The position numbers and the translations under genes were made by a program. From the NCBI GenBank assembly GCA_021325555.1, contig JAJPGY010000023.1:186001-250000 (forward strand): a stretch of DNA of 64,000 bases, given 5' to 3'. Of the stretch, positions 40,864-48,357 are shown one piece after another (the first letter of the stretch is position 1; each line of letters starts with the position of its first letter). The notes under the pieces were generated by a model that did not search any database, was not told the DNA's origin, and worked only from the letters and a program-made list of their open reading frames with translations. This DNA comes from Pseudomonadota bacterium (GTDB lineage: Bacteria > Cyanobacteriota > Vampirovibrionia > Obscuribacterales > Obscuribacteraceae).

Positions 40864-41832
40864 ATGAAGCATGGTGACGGCAGCAAGGCTTCGCCCAGGC
40901 GGCGTGCCCTGGTTCTCTCGGGCGGGGGGGCGAGAGGAGCGTATGAAGTTGGCGTCATAAAGGCCCTGGAAGAGCAGGGTATAAGGATAGACTACGCCTT
41001 CGGCACCAGCATAGGGGCCATCAATGCGGCGCTCTGGCTGCACAGCGGCGTGGATCACCTCGAGGCGCTGTGGACCAGCCTGACGAAAGGCAACATCTAC
41101 AAGCTGCCGAGCGTGGGGCAGATAGGCGAGCTGGTCCTCGGCCACCGCTGGGGGCTTCTGGACGTCGAGCCGCTGGAGAGCCTTCTGCGCAAGGAGTTGC
41201 GCCTGCAGAGACTGAAGACCTGCCCGACCCGGCTGGGCATGTGTATCACCGACCTCTGCACGCTCGAGACGCGGCTGGTCGGGCTCCACGAGATCGAATC
41301 CGATGAGGAGCTGATTGACGTGATGATGTCGACTGCCGCCCTGCCCATCCTCTTCCCGCCCAGGCATTTCAAAGGCGAGGGAATGTGGATTGACGGCGGG
41401 CTGGTCAGGAATACCCCGATTCGGGCGGCGATCAACGCCGGGGCCGACGAGATTTACGCGGCGCTGGTCAACGCGGCCGAGATTCACGAGTGCCCGACCT
41501 CCATGGTGCAGCTCGTGACCAGGTGCATGGACACCCTGCTGGCCGCCTCAGCCGACAACGCCATCAATCTTGTCGACCATCACAACCGGATTGTCGCCGC
41601 CGGAGGAACACCGGCCGCCGGAAGGAAACCAATCGTCTTGCGGGCCTTCAGACCGCGCGTGCCGCTTGAGGTCTGGTATCTCGATTTCGACCCCGCGCAG
41701 GCTCGCGAGCTCATCGATCAGGGATATCGGGAGGCCATCGAGCAGCTTCGCCCGGAGTCAGCTGCGGTTGTTCCTGACAGCAGGCCAATGGGCAGCGGCC
41801 GCCACCGCCGCCCGGGCGATCAATCGTCGTAG
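40864..41832 (+). CDS. Patatin-like phospholipase
   Basis: The 322-residue lipid acyl hydrolase has the Gly-rich oxyanion motif GGGARG (20-25), the nucleophile Ser49 in GTSIG, and the catalytic Asp177 in the DGG motif. These make the Ser-Asp dyad of patatins. It lacks a signal peptide, so it appears cytoplasmic, acting on membrane lipids or storage lipid. About 70 C-terminal residues beyond the core are unassigned. It overlaps the convergent ddl gene by 13 bases. Confidence 0.92.
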   Translation: MKHGDGSKASPRRRALVLSGGGARGAYEVGVIKALEEQGIRIDYAFGTSIGAINAALWLHSGVDHLEALWTSLTKGNIYKLPSVGQIGELVLGHRWGLLDVEPLESLLRKELRLQRLKTCPTRLGMCITDLCTLETRLVGLHEIESDEELIDVMMSTAALPILFPPRHFKGEGMWIDGGLVRNTPIRAAINAGADEIYAALVNAAEIHECPTSMVQLVTRCMDTLLAASADNAINLVDHHNRIVAAGGTPAAGRKPIVLRAFRPRVPLEVWYLDFDPAQARELIDQGYREAIEQLRPESAAVVPDSRPMGSGRHRRPGDQSS

Positions 41833-42926
41833 TGAGAGGTCTTGAGCGCCTGCTCCTGCTCGAACCTCTCGATGGCCAGCCGGATCAGGCGGTCGATCAA
41901 CTCCTTGTAGGGAATGCCGGACGCCTCCCAGAGCTTGGGATACATGCTGATCTTCGTGAACCCGGGGATCGTGTTTATCTCGTTGACCTTGATCCGCCCG
42001 TCGGGCGCCAGAAACATGTCGACGCGCGCCATCCCCTCGCAGCAAAGCGCCTTGAAACTGGCCACCGCCAGCTCCTTCACCCGCTCGACAGTCTCGGCCG
42101 GCAGCTCGGCCGGGATTTTCAGAAGCGCGCCTTTCTCGTCGATGTATTTGGCTTCGTAAGAATAGAACTCGTGCTGCGGGATTATCTCACCGGGCAGCGA
42201 GGCTACCGGGTCGTCGTTGCCGAGCACGCTGCACTCTATCTCCCGTCCTTCGACAAACTCCTCGATCAATATCTTCCTGTCGAAGGCGAACGCCTCCTGG
42301 CAGGCCGGCATGAACTCGGCTTGCGACTTGACCTTCCTTATGCCGACGGAAGAGCCTAGATTGGCCGGCTTCACGAACATAGGGCAGCCGATTAGCGACT
42401 CCACCTCGCCGTAGCGCAGCTTGCCAAGCTGGTGCTTGTGGACGACCAGGAATTTGGCGGTCGGGATGCCGGCATCGCGCAACAGGCGCTTCATCACGTC
42501 CTTGTCCATGCCGACCGCCGAGCCGAGCACGCCGGACCCGACAAAGGGGATGTTGGCCAGCTTCAGCAGGCCCTGAACCGTGCCGTCTTCACCGAACGGT
42601 CCGTGCAGGACCGGAAAGACGACATCGATCTTGCCGGCCGGCTTCTTATCCGACAGGTCGATGAGCTCGTTTTTCTGTCCCGGAACAAGGGCCACGCTGG
42701 TTCCCGCGCCGTTGTTGAGCTTGACCAGCTTCGGGTTGTCCGCCTTGAGCAAAAACCGCGAGGCGTCGTTGAGGTACCACTGGCCTTCCTTGTTGATCCC
42801 GATAAGGAGGACATCGTACTTGTCCCTGTCCAGCGCGTCGATGATGCTCCTGGCCGACTGCAGGGACACTTCGTGCTCCGCCGACCTGCCGCCGAACAGG
42901 ACTGCCACCCGAATCTTGCTTTCCAT
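41820..42926 (-). CDS. ddl: D-alanine--D-alanine ligase
   Basis: The 368-residue ATP-grasp enzyme joins two D-Ala for peptidoglycan precursors. It starts with VAVLFGGRSAEHEVSLQSA, contains LHGPFGEDGTVQG and KPANLGSSVGI, and ends with the metal-binding EINTIPGFT. The length matches the long, VanA-like form of Ddl. It lies 10 bases after murB, the last of the murC-murB-ddl run on the minus strand. Confidence 0.96.
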   Translation of the reverse strand: MESKIRVAVLFGGRSAEHEVSLQSARSIIDALDRDKYDVLLIGINKEGQWYLNDASRFLLKADNPKLVKLNNGAGTSVALVPGQKNELIDLSDKKPAGKIDVVFPVLHGPFGEDGTVQGLLKLANIPFVGSGVLGSAVGMDKDVMKRLLRDAGIPTAKFLVVHKHQLGKLRYGEVESLIGCPMFVKPANLGSSVGIRKVKSQAEFMPACQEAFAFDRKILIEEFVEGREIECSVLGNDDPVASLPGEIIPQHEFYSYEAKYIDEKGALLKIPAELPAETVERVKELAVASFKALCCEGMARVDMFLAPDGRIKVNEINTIPGFTKISMYPKLWEASGIPYKELIDRLIRLAIERFEQEQALKTSHYDD

Positions 42927-42936
42927 GCGGTCGCCT

Positions 42937-43845
42937 CTACGCCTCCCCGTTCCAGACCTCGAGCTCCTCGCGCGTGAACGCTCCGAGAATCCTCCACTCC
43001 GGCTTCAGCCGGACACCGAACGCCTCGAGCACGCGCTCCTGCATGCGCTTCAAAAGGATCACCACCTCGCCGGACGTGGCACCGCCCATGTTGATCACGA
43101 AGTTGGCGTGCAGCGCGGATACCGCCGCGGCCCCCTCGCGCAACTGCTTGGCGCCGGCCTGATCGAGAAGAGCTCCTGCCGTGCGGTCCGGTGCCGGGTT
43201 CTTGAAGGTGCTGCCCCCGTTTGGCCAGGAAAGCGGCTGGGTCTTCCAGCGATATTCCTCGTTGTGTTTGGTTTTCGCCTCGATCGCCTCCACGCGATCC
43301 GGGGTAAGACGGAAGCGCGCCGACACCACGACGTGCCTGTCCGGATCCACCCGCGAGCGGCGATACTGGAAGCCCAGCTCATCCCGGCTCCAGGTGACCA
43401 GATCCTTTTTTTCGATATCGAATATGGTTGCGCTTTCCAGCACGTCGGCGATGCAGCTGCCGTGCGCGCCCGCGTTCATCACCACCGCACCGCCTACGGT
43501 GCCGGGGATGCCCACGGCAAACTCCAGGCCGGACAGGCCGCGGGCCGCCGCCCATCTGGCCAGATGCGGCAGCCTGGCCCCGGTTGCCGCCTCGATCACG
43601 TCCGCCTCCGTGCTCTTGATCTCGGTCATCTGCGCCAGGCGGATGACCGACCCCTGGACGCCCCGGCTGGACACGAGCAGGTTGGAGCCGCCCCCGAAGA
43701 CGTGCCAGGGCTCGCCGGACGCGGAGAGCCGCTCGAAGAGACTGAGGAGCTCATCAACTGCCGCGGGATTATAGAGGTGACCGGCTTCGCCCCCGATTTT
43801 CAGCGTCGTGAAGCGCGCCAGCGGGGCGTTAGCCATCTCTTCCAT
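42937..43845 (-). CDS. murB: UDP-N-acetylenolpyruvoylglucosamine reductase
   Basis: The 302-residue FAD enzyme reduces UDP-GlcNAc-enolpyruvate to UDP-MurNAc. It begins with the N-terminal TTLKIGGEA, the FAD-binding VFGGGSNLL and GIPGTVGGAVVMNAGAHG segments, the catalytic region QYRRSR, and the NPAPDRTAGALLDQAG motif. The ending Glu-containing EWRILG is normal. Size and the absence of the long loop fit the type II MurB. Its start overlaps the end of murC by 17 bases. Confidence 0.96.
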   Translation of the reverse strand: MEEMANAPLARFTTLKIGGEAGHLYNPAAVDELLSLFERLSASGEPWHVFGGGSNLLVSSRGVQGSVIRLAQMTEIKSTEADVIEAATGARLPHLARWAAARGLSGLEFAVGIPGTVGGAVVMNAGAHGSCIADVLESATIFDIEKKDLVTWSRDELGFQYRRSRVDPDRHVVVSARFRLTPDRVEAIEAKTKHNEEYRWKTQPLSWPNGGSTFKNPAPDRTAGALLDQAGAKQLREGAAAVSALHANFVINMGGATSGEVVILLKRMQERVLEAFGVRLKPEWRILGAFTREELEVWNGEA

Positions 43846-45307
43846 GACCGTGTCCTTGCTTCAGCAGGCGCAGGATCTCCCATCCAACCTTAGTTATATC
43901 ACCGGCTCCGATCGTCAAAACCAGGTCGCCGGGCTGAAGGTGAGACACAATGGCCGCCGGCAGATCGGAGGTGCTGCCCGGAAGATAACGAACATCGTCG
44001 TGCTTGATTGCCCGGGCGAAGCGCTCCGATGTTATCCCCTCGATGGCCTGCCCGCGGGCCACGTAGATGTCGCAGATGAGCACCAGATCGGCGCACGTGA
44101 AGGCGCCACAGAACTCACCCCAGAGATCGCGCAGCCGGCTCGGCTGGTGGGGCTGAAAAACGGCCACGATCCGCCCGGACCCGTCCTTGCCGGTCTGTCG
44201 CGCCCGGTACTGGCGGGCCGCCTGCAGGGTTGCCGCCACCTCGGTCGGATGGTGCGCGTAGTCATCGACGACCACCACGCCTGACTGCGAGCCGAGGATC
44301 TGGAATCTCCTGGCCACGGCGATGAAGTTGCTCAGGCCCGCGGCCACGACGTCGAAGGGAAGCCCCAGCTCCAGCCCGACGGCCGCCGCCGCCAGCGCGT
44401 TGAGCTTGTTGTGCTCGCCCGGCATGTGCAGGCTCACCTGTCCGCACAGGCGATCCGCCCGCCAGACCCGCATGTCGAATCCGGGCAGGCTCTCATATCT
44501 GTAGTCCGCGTCCGGTGATGTGGCGGCGTTGCCGTAGGTGACCACCCGGCGCTTGAGCCGGGGACGGATCTGCCGGCAGCCGGGATCGTCGGCGCAGACA
44601 ACGATGGCGGAGCGGGCGCGGTCGGCGAAGGAGACCATGGCCTGGCGGATCTCCTCCATGCCGCCCGGGTAGTTCTCCAGGTGATCCGCCTCGATGTTGG
44701 TGACAACGGCCATGAACGAGTCCAGGTCCCGGTGGGTGCCGTCGGACTCGTCGGCCTCGGCCACGAAGTAGTCGCTGGCCCCCAGAAAGGCGTTGGAGCC
44801 GATGCGGGGGAAGATGCCGCCGACGACCACCGACGGGTCCAGCCCTGCGTCCAGCAGCACCTGGGCCACCATGCCGGTGGTGGTTGTCTTGCCGTGGGTG
44901 CCGGAGACGGCGATGAGCTTGTGCCCGGCGGTCAGCGCGGCCAGCAGGGCGGACCGGTGCCAGACCGGCAGCGAGCGCTCCTGCGCTGCCAACAGCTCCG
45001 GGTTGTCCGGGGCGATGGCCGTCGAGACAACCACGGCGCCGGCGCCGTTGACGTTTTCCGCCTGGTGACCGAGCGTAATCCGCGCCCCCAGCTCGGCCAG
45101 CTCGACTGCGGTCGTGCTCTCCTGCCTGTCGGAGCCCGAGACACGGAAGCCCCTGGCCAGAAGGATCCTGGCCAGCGCGGACATGCCTATGCCGCCAATG
45201 CCGATGAAGTGGGCGTTGCCAGATAAGTTCTCAAGATTGATAAGCGACGGCGGCGGCAGGTCCTGGCTCTTGCCTGCCTGCCCGACGTCCCTCGTTTCCA
45301 ATTCCAA
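43829..45307 (-). CDS. murC: UDP-N-acetylmuramate--L-alanine ligase
   Basis: The 492-residue Mur ligase adds L-Ala to UDP-MurNAc. The N-terminal HFIGIGGIGMSALA nucleotide loop, the ATP loop GTHGKTTT near residue 135, the EADESDGTH segment and the C-terminal VVDDYAHHPTE motif are typical. The start is TTG at 45307, with GGAG 6 bases upstream; no ATG or GTG gives a shorter N-terminus before the nucleotide loop. It lies 24 bases after rpsT and overlaps murB. Confidence 0.95.
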   Translation of the reverse strand: MELETRDVGQAGKSQDLPPPSLINLENLSGNAHFIGIGGIGMSALARILLARGFRVSGSDRQESTTAVELAELGARITLGHQAENVNGAGAVVVSTAIAPDNPELLAAQERSLPVWHRSALLAALTAGHKLIAVSGTHGKTTTTGMVAQVLLDAGLDPSVVVGGIFPRIGSNAFLGASDYFVAEADESDGTHRDLDSFMAVVTNIEADHLENYPGGMEEIRQAMVSFADRARSAIVVCADDPGCRQIRPRLKRRVVTYGNAATSPDADYRYESLPGFDMRVWRADRLCGQVSLHMPGEHNKLNALAAAAVGLELGLPFDVVAAGLSNFIAVARRFQILGSQSGVVVVDDYAHHPTEVAATLQAARQYRARQTGKDGSGRIVAVFQPHQPSRLRDLWGEFCGAFTCADLVLICDIYVARGQAIEGITSERFARAIKHDDVRYLPGSTSDLPAAIVSHLQPGDLVLTIGAGDITKVGWEILRLLKQGHGHGRDG

Positions 45308-45330
45308 GGTCGGCTCCGGGAGAATTGCGC

Positions 45331-45690
45331 TTACTGCGAAGCTCTTGTGGCTCTCTTCTTGGGCGCGGCCTTGGCCGCCGTTTTCGGTGCCGCCTTGCGG
45401 GCTGGCTTCACGGCCGCCTCCGGTGCCGGAGCGAGCTTGCCGACCAGCTCCGCCAGCCTGGCCTTTTTCCTGGCCGCGTTATTTCTGTGCAGGATGCCCT
45501 TTACAACCGCCCTGTCGATCACCGAATAAAGCTGGCTCAGCTCCTCCCGGGCCCGGGCCGGGTCGGCGGCGGTGATCGTCTCTTCGACGGCGTTTCTTGC
45601 GGTTCTGACCGCCGACCGCCAGGAGCGATTGCGCGTCCTGTTGCGCTCGGCTATTTCCACGCGCTTGATGGCTGACTTAATCTTAGGCAC
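45331..45690 (-). CDS. rpsT: Small ribosomal subunit protein bS20 with extended tail
   Basis: The 119-residue protein has the S20 core (MPKIKSAIKRVEIAERNRTRNRS..., ending near VKGILHRNNAARKKARLAELV). Usual S20 is about 87 residues. The extra 30-odd residues at the C-terminus are an Ala/Lys/Pro-rich tail resembling histone-like or H-NS-like tails. The start is GTG at 45690 after GGAAAG. It leads the murC-murB-ddl genes, an unusual but plausible cotranscription. Confidence 0.95.
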   Translation of the reverse strand: MPKIKSAIKRVEIAERNRTRNRSWRSAVRTARNAVEETITAADPARAREELSQLYSVIDRAVVKGILHRNNAARKKARLAELVGKLAPAPEAAVKPARKAAPKTAAKAAPKKRATRASQ

Positions 45691-45731
45691 GATTTACTTT
45701 CCAAATTTGACGCAAACGACAACGGAGGCTC

Positions 45732-45740
45732 ATTCTAGCA
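45732..45740 (-). promoter_or_regulatory. Possible extended -10 promoter for rpsT
   Basis: On the minus strand TGCTAGAAT reads as an extended -10 element (TGn-TAGAAT), about 42 bases upstream of the GTG start. No clear -35 box is present. Confidence 0.35.
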
Positions 45741-45789
45741 CAGGGGGCCGATAGTCCCACCCGGTCTTGCGCTTTGGTTAAGGTTCTGC

Positions 45790-46164
45790 TCAGACGTTCT
45801 TGATGGCGTTCAAGAACGCCTCGCGAACCTCCGGGTTGCGGGGATCGATGCCGGTCAACAGGTCGCGATGGAACACCCCCCGCGAGCCCTCGATAAGACC
45901 GATCAGCAGCTCCGTGCCTGCCGGGTCGGAGATCAGCGAGGCAATCTTTCTCTGGGTGTCCGGATGAAGATAGCCGAGGGCCAGGTCCGCTGCGGACGCG
46001 GCCGCGTCCCTGACGCCGCCGTCGCCGGCCCTGGCTATGTCGTACGACTGCCTGGAGAGGTTCTCCGAGCTGGCCTGGAGCTGTCCTTCGACCTGGTTGC
46101 CCCCGTCGCGGACGTTGCCCCCTTCTTGACCTTGCAAAACGTGGTCGCCGCCGTGCTTGCCCAT
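45790..46164 (-). CDS. Small protein of unknown function
   Basis: The 124-residue protein has a Gly/Gln/Asn-rich N-terminal third and a helical C-terminal part (IASLISDPAGTELLIGLIEGSRGVFHRDLLTG...AFLNAIKNV). No signal peptide or known motif is seen. Coding is supported by the clean reading frame and C-terminal amphipathic pattern, but no ribosome site stands out. It lies upstream of rpsT on the same strand, about 100 bases away. Confidence 0.5.
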   Translation of the reverse strand: MGKHGGDHVLQGQEGGNVRDGGNQVEGQLQASSENLSRQSYDIARAGDGGVRDAAASAADLALGYLHPDTQRKIASLISDPAGTELLIGLIEGSRGVFHRDLLTGIDPRNPEVREAFLNAIKNV

Positions 46165-46386
46165 CTCTTGTGTGGTTACCCCCTTGATCGCAGGCGTCCA
46201 GCCTGTGCTTCCGGTTCTCTGCTGTGGTTAGTAAACTGGCGGCTCGTGCCGGCAATTCGCGGATCGGGCCAGGGAGCCCTGTTGACTATGAGGTTAAGAC
46301 AGACGGCTGGGATCGTCAATGTGGATTCTACGTAGTGCCGGGTAAGCAGCCCTTTCGGTAAGCGATGGCTGCCCGGCCGGCTGCGC

Positions 46387-46965
46387 TCAGCTGCCGAAGA
46401 TTGAGGACAGCGATGCCAGGGCCATGAAGATGAAGCTGAGGAAAACGCTCGAGAGACCGACCAGGACGACCGGCAGCGTCACAACGGCCAGGGCGGCGCC
46501 ACCGTGCATCTTGAAGCGGTGGACGAGCCCGAGGATGGTCAGAAGCCCCGCAGCCAGGGCGGCCACCGGCCCGCCGACAACCGGCACCCAGGCAATCAGG
46601 AAAGCCGGCGAGGCGCAGACGGCTATGTATAACGCCTCCTCAAAGCTCCGCTTCTCGCCGAACGGCACCAGCACATAGCGGAGCGTCAGCGCCCAGACGC
46701 CAATGTAAGCGTAGGCGGCCACCAGATAGACGGGGGTCCAAATGGCGTTGTGCAGGACCGCGCCCGTTGCCGCAGCATAGACCAGGACAGGCGGCAGGGC
46801 GAAGACGAGCTTTCTCCGGCAGCCCGGCATGCCCCTGCCGCCGGCGAAGAATTCCCCGGGGGCGGTGAGCAGGAGTCGCATGGCCGCTCCGTACTCGACT
46901 GCGGTGTCTTTCAGGACCTCTAATGTCGCCAAGGCAGCTTCTGTGAGCCTCCAGCGGGGACGCAT
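46387..46965 (-). CDS. Yip1-domain-like integral membrane protein
   Basis: The protein has about 192 residues. The segment MRLLLTAPGEFF followed by about five membrane helices (LVFALPPVLVYAAATGAV, VYLVAAYAYIGVWALTLRYV, and others) is the layout of Yip1-domain proteins. Their role in bacteria is unclear. I use ATG 46965; an alternative ATG at 46881, with GGAG 6 bases upstream, would start exactly at the domain. It follows the caspase-like/TonB gene on the same strand. Confidence 0.75.
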   Translation of the reverse strand: MRPRWRLTEAALATLEVLKDTAVEYGAAMRLLLTAPGEFFAGGRGMPGCRRKLVFALPPVLVYAAATGAVLHNAIWTPVYLVAAYAYIGVWALTLRYVLVPFGEKRSFEEALYIAVCASPAFLIAWVPVVGGPVAALAAGLLTILGLVHRFKMHGGAALAVVTLPVVLVGLSSVFLSFIFMALASLSSIFGS

Positions 46966-47018
46966 CGGTTTAGAACACGCTGCAAGCGGCTGCCCTGCAA
47001 GGCGGGCGGGCCGCCGTC

Positions 47019-48356
47019 TCAATTATGACTGACCCGCCAGTCGAAGTGGTAACGGATCTGAACCGAGCGGGGGGCGCCTAAGGGCAGGGGGGCGAGCGGC
47101 GAAGCCGCCCGCAGCGCCTCCAGGGCCGACCTGTCCACGGCCTCAACGCCGCTGCCCTCGACAATCTGAGCGTCCTTGATCGTGCCGTCGCGCATGATGG
47201 TGAAAACGGAGGTAACGTGCCGGTTTTCAAAACCCTTTGGCGGATGCCATTGCATCTGGATCTGCTGCTTCATTTTCGCCATGTAGCTGCCGAAGCTGAC
47301 CCCGTTTACCGCCTCCTCGTCGTTTTCCTCCTCCTCTTCCTCCGCGTCCGCCTCGCTGCGGGCGGCCATCTGCCGCGGGCGGGCCAGGTCGGGCCGGCTC
47401 AAGGGAAGGTCGTCGACGGGGTGGCCGATGGACAGCTTCCTGCCCGCGGCGCCGCTTTTTACCGGCACGCCGAGCGGGATGCCGGCCAGATCCGGAGCGT
47501 CGGCCGCCAGCGCCAGCGCCGGCTCGGGCGCCGGCTGCCCGGTTTTGCCGGCCTCATCGCTCAGATGCCGGGCCAGGCGCTCTGATACCATTCGCAGTGG
47601 CATGTATCCCATCGTCTCCCCGAGCAGTTGGCAGAGGTAGTGGGTAAAGCACGAGCTGCCTGCCTCCGGGCAGGCCAGCGACGGGCGGTCCAGCCTGCTG
47701 GCGGCCAGCAATGATACGCCGGTGGCCCCGGCCAGAGCGGCCGGCGACGGGACGCTTTCCGCGCGCGACGGCTGGGCAGCGGCGTCGAGCGCGCAGACGA
47801 TATAGCGGGACTGGATCCTGTGGCGCAGCTCGCCGAGCAGCTGCCTGAGCGATATTCCCGAAAGCTCCGCTTCCGAGCCGAGCGTGTCGTACGCGCACAG
47901 GTAAACGTCCTTTCCGTCCGGCGCGACGATGGTGCTGGTCGACAGGTAAACGAAAATCAGATCGTGCGGCAGCGCTTTCTTGATCAGCCAGCTGCCGGTC
48001 AGGGCATCGAGGATAGCCTGCTTTGTCGCCCGGCTGCCGGTGAGCGGCAGCACGTGATCGGCGGGAAACTTGCCGGTTTCGGGGTCGCGCAGGGCCTTGA
48101 CAAGCTCGACGGCGTTTCTCGCCGCCGACTGCTCGGGGGCGATCGAAGGATCCTGGAACCTGTCGATGCCGACCACCACCGCCCACTTATCGTGAACCAT
48201 GGAGGCGGGATTCGGCGGGGGCTTCGACGCCAGCCTTTTGGCCGCCGTCTGCAGCCGCGCGGTGTATCTGGCCAGCCCGGGGTCCCGTGCCTCTGCGGCC
48301 ACCGCCAGGAGCGTGAGTGACAGGACGATCAGGGACGGGGTGGTCTTCTTGCTCAC
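47019..48356 (-). CDS. Caspase-fold pseudo-peptidase with TonB C-terminal domain
   Basis: The 445-residue exported protein has a signal peptide ending near AAEA, then a caspase-like (C14) fold beginning WAVVVGIDRFQDPS. The block where catalytic His sits, normally SGHG, reads LSTSTI, and the block where Cys sits, normally DACHSG, reads LDAAAQPS. Both catalytic residues are therefore missing. A linker with an acidic EEEEEEN run follows, then a TonB C-terminal domain (QIQMQWHPPKGFENRHVTSVFTIMRDG...). Such domains bind partner proteins in the envelope. It starts with GTG one base after the methyltransferase stop, so the two are coupled. Confidence 0.85.
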   Translation of the reverse strand: MSKKTTPSLIVLSLTLLAVAAEARDPGLARYTARLQTAAKRLASKPPPNPASMVHDKWAVVVGIDRFQDPSIAPEQSAARNAVELVKALRDPETGKFPADHVLPLTGSRATKQAILDALTGSWLIKKALPHDLIFVYLSTSTIVAPDGKDVYLCAYDTLGSEAELSGISLRQLLGELRHRIQSRYIVCALDAAAQPSRAESVPSPAALAGATGVSLLAASRLDRPSLACPEAGSSCFTHYLCQLLGETMGYMPLRMVSERLARHLSDEAGKTGQPAPEPALALAADAPDLAGIPLGVPVKSGAAGRKLSIGHPVDDLPLSRPDLARPRQMAARSEADAEEEEEENDEEAVNGVSFGSYMAKMKQQIQMQWHPPKGFENRHVTSVFTIMRDGTIKDAQIVEGSGVEAVDRSALEALRAASPLAPLPLGAPRSVQIRYHFDWRVSHN

Positions 48357-48357
48357 T

